DNA of 6,728 nucleotides from Elusimicrobiota bacterium. GTDB taxonomy: Bacteria > Elusimicrobiota > Elusimicrobia > 2-02-FULL-39-32. Of the stretch, positions 6,323-6,728 are shown piece by piece. The first letter of the stretch is position 1, and each line of letters begins with the position of its first letter. The notes under the pieces were generated by a model. That model did not search any database. It was not told the DNA's origin and was given only the letters and a program-made list of their open reading frames with translations. The DNA lies in NCBI GenBank assembly GCA_023249715.1, contig JAHFCA010000014.1:1-6728 (forward strand). The letters are read 5' to 3'. Both the position numbers and the translations under genes were made by a program.

Positions 6323-6728
6323 TTATTGTAACGTGGCTCCTAAAACGCTGGAAGACGAATATTTTAAATATCGACCCAGAAAACTATTCTGCATTTTTTG
6401 TTCTTGCTCTTTCCAACGAGAAAGCCGGACTCTTATTTCCGTGTCGGTGAGACGAACATGCAGCGACTTTTCTTGAAAATTCCACTGGACACCATCCCCG
6501 TCTTGAAGGATCGAGAGAGGGCTTCCGACTGCCGCCTCTGGAGACATATGGACAATGGCACAGGTTTTTCCGGTATCCTTTAGACGACCATCCGTTAGAA
6601 TGGCGACCGATTCTTCTAAATTTTTTTCCCGCAAAGCTTCTGTCGGCCCCCCCATGACAGGCATACCCGGATTCCCTCTGGGGCCGCAATATCTCAAAAC
6701 AAGAATATCCCCTTTTTTAATTTTTTTA
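6323..6728 (-). CDS. ilvD: IlvD/Edd-family dehydratase, C-terminal part (probable dihydroxyacid dehydratase)
   Basis: The frame is open to the window edge, so the true start and the Fe-S cysteines lie outside; 134 C-terminal residues are seen. DHAD converts dihydroxy acids to 2-oxo acids after IlvC. The fragment follows the family closely: KKGDILVLRY, GPRGNPGMP, PTEAL, ILTDGR, HMSPEAAVGSPLSILQDGD, LTDTEI and a tail GRYLKYSSSSVLGA like the DHAD ending. It aligns without gaps to ordinary DHADs through the active-site loop, yet key residues differ: EGP is CGP (Cys codon 6686-6688), GMPE is GMPV (Val codon 6656-6658), and GRFSG is GRLKD, putting Lys (6578-6580) at the usual catalytic serine. Three bases separate it from ilvB. 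Placement supports a branched-chain role, but the substitutions leave activity uncertain. A related sugar-acid dehydratase or an inactive paralogue is possible. Confidence 0.8.
   Translation of the reverse strand, partial: KKIKKGDILVLRYCGPRGNPGMPVMGGPTEALREKNLEESVAILTDGRLKDTGKTCAIVHMSPEAAVGSPLSILQDGDGVQWNFQEKSLHVRLTDTEIRVRLSRWKEQEQKMQNSFLGRYLKYSSSSVLGATLQ

Noticed and set aside
6323..6697. A complete 124-residue gene starting at TTG 6695-6697
   Set aside because: The same frame stays open to the window edge and the upstream residues (KKGDILV) match the family, so this is the 3' part of a larger ilvD-type gene.

Overview
This is a densely packed bacterial segment with every supported gene on the minus strand, so transcription runs from base 6728 down to base 1. 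There is no gene-free stretch longer than about 55 bases. In transcription order the genes are ilvD (3' part only), ilvB, ilvN, ilvC, secY, adk, map, infA and the first codons of rpmJ. All reading frames are intact. Spacings are tiny: a 4-base overlap at secY/adk, gaps of 1-3 bases at four other junctions, and 15, 21 and 53 bases at the rest.

The upstream half (about 3023-6728) is a branched-chain amino acid block. It holds both subunits of acetohydroxyacid synthase, ketol-acid reductoisomerase, and an IlvD/Edd-family dehydratase that enters from beyond the window edge. Together they would convert pyruvate (or pyruvate plus 2-oxobutanoate) to the 2-oxo acids of valine and isoleucine. The downstream half (1-3020) is the classic end of the spc ribosomal-protein cluster: secY-adk-map-infA-rpmJ. 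Usually rplO (uL15) lies directly before secY. Here ilvC does, with only two bases between them and the secY ribosome binding site inside the ilvC 3' end. This joining of a biosynthetic operon to the secretion/translation operon is the main organisational oddity.

The organism is a bacterium: it has bacterial-type SecY, IF-1, type I MetAP and bL36. Base composition is moderate and AT-leaning, and one gene each starts with TTG and GTG. Adenylate kinase has a four-cysteine zinc LID. A lineage cannot be fixed from this window; an uncultured candidate-phylum-type bacterium is a guess from gene order and sequence flavour, not a demonstrated assignment.

No new multi-gene system is visible. The points most worth checking are: (1) the IlvD-family C-terminus lacks several residues normally invariant around the active site; (2) the KARI cofactor-specificity loop has glycines where NADPH enzymes usually have two phosphate-binding serines; (3) the ilv-to-secY junction; (4) a near-consensus sigma70 promoter at the adk/map junction, followed by a small hairpin and U-run just before map; (5) a roughly 18-residue insertion in the AHAS catalytic subunit.
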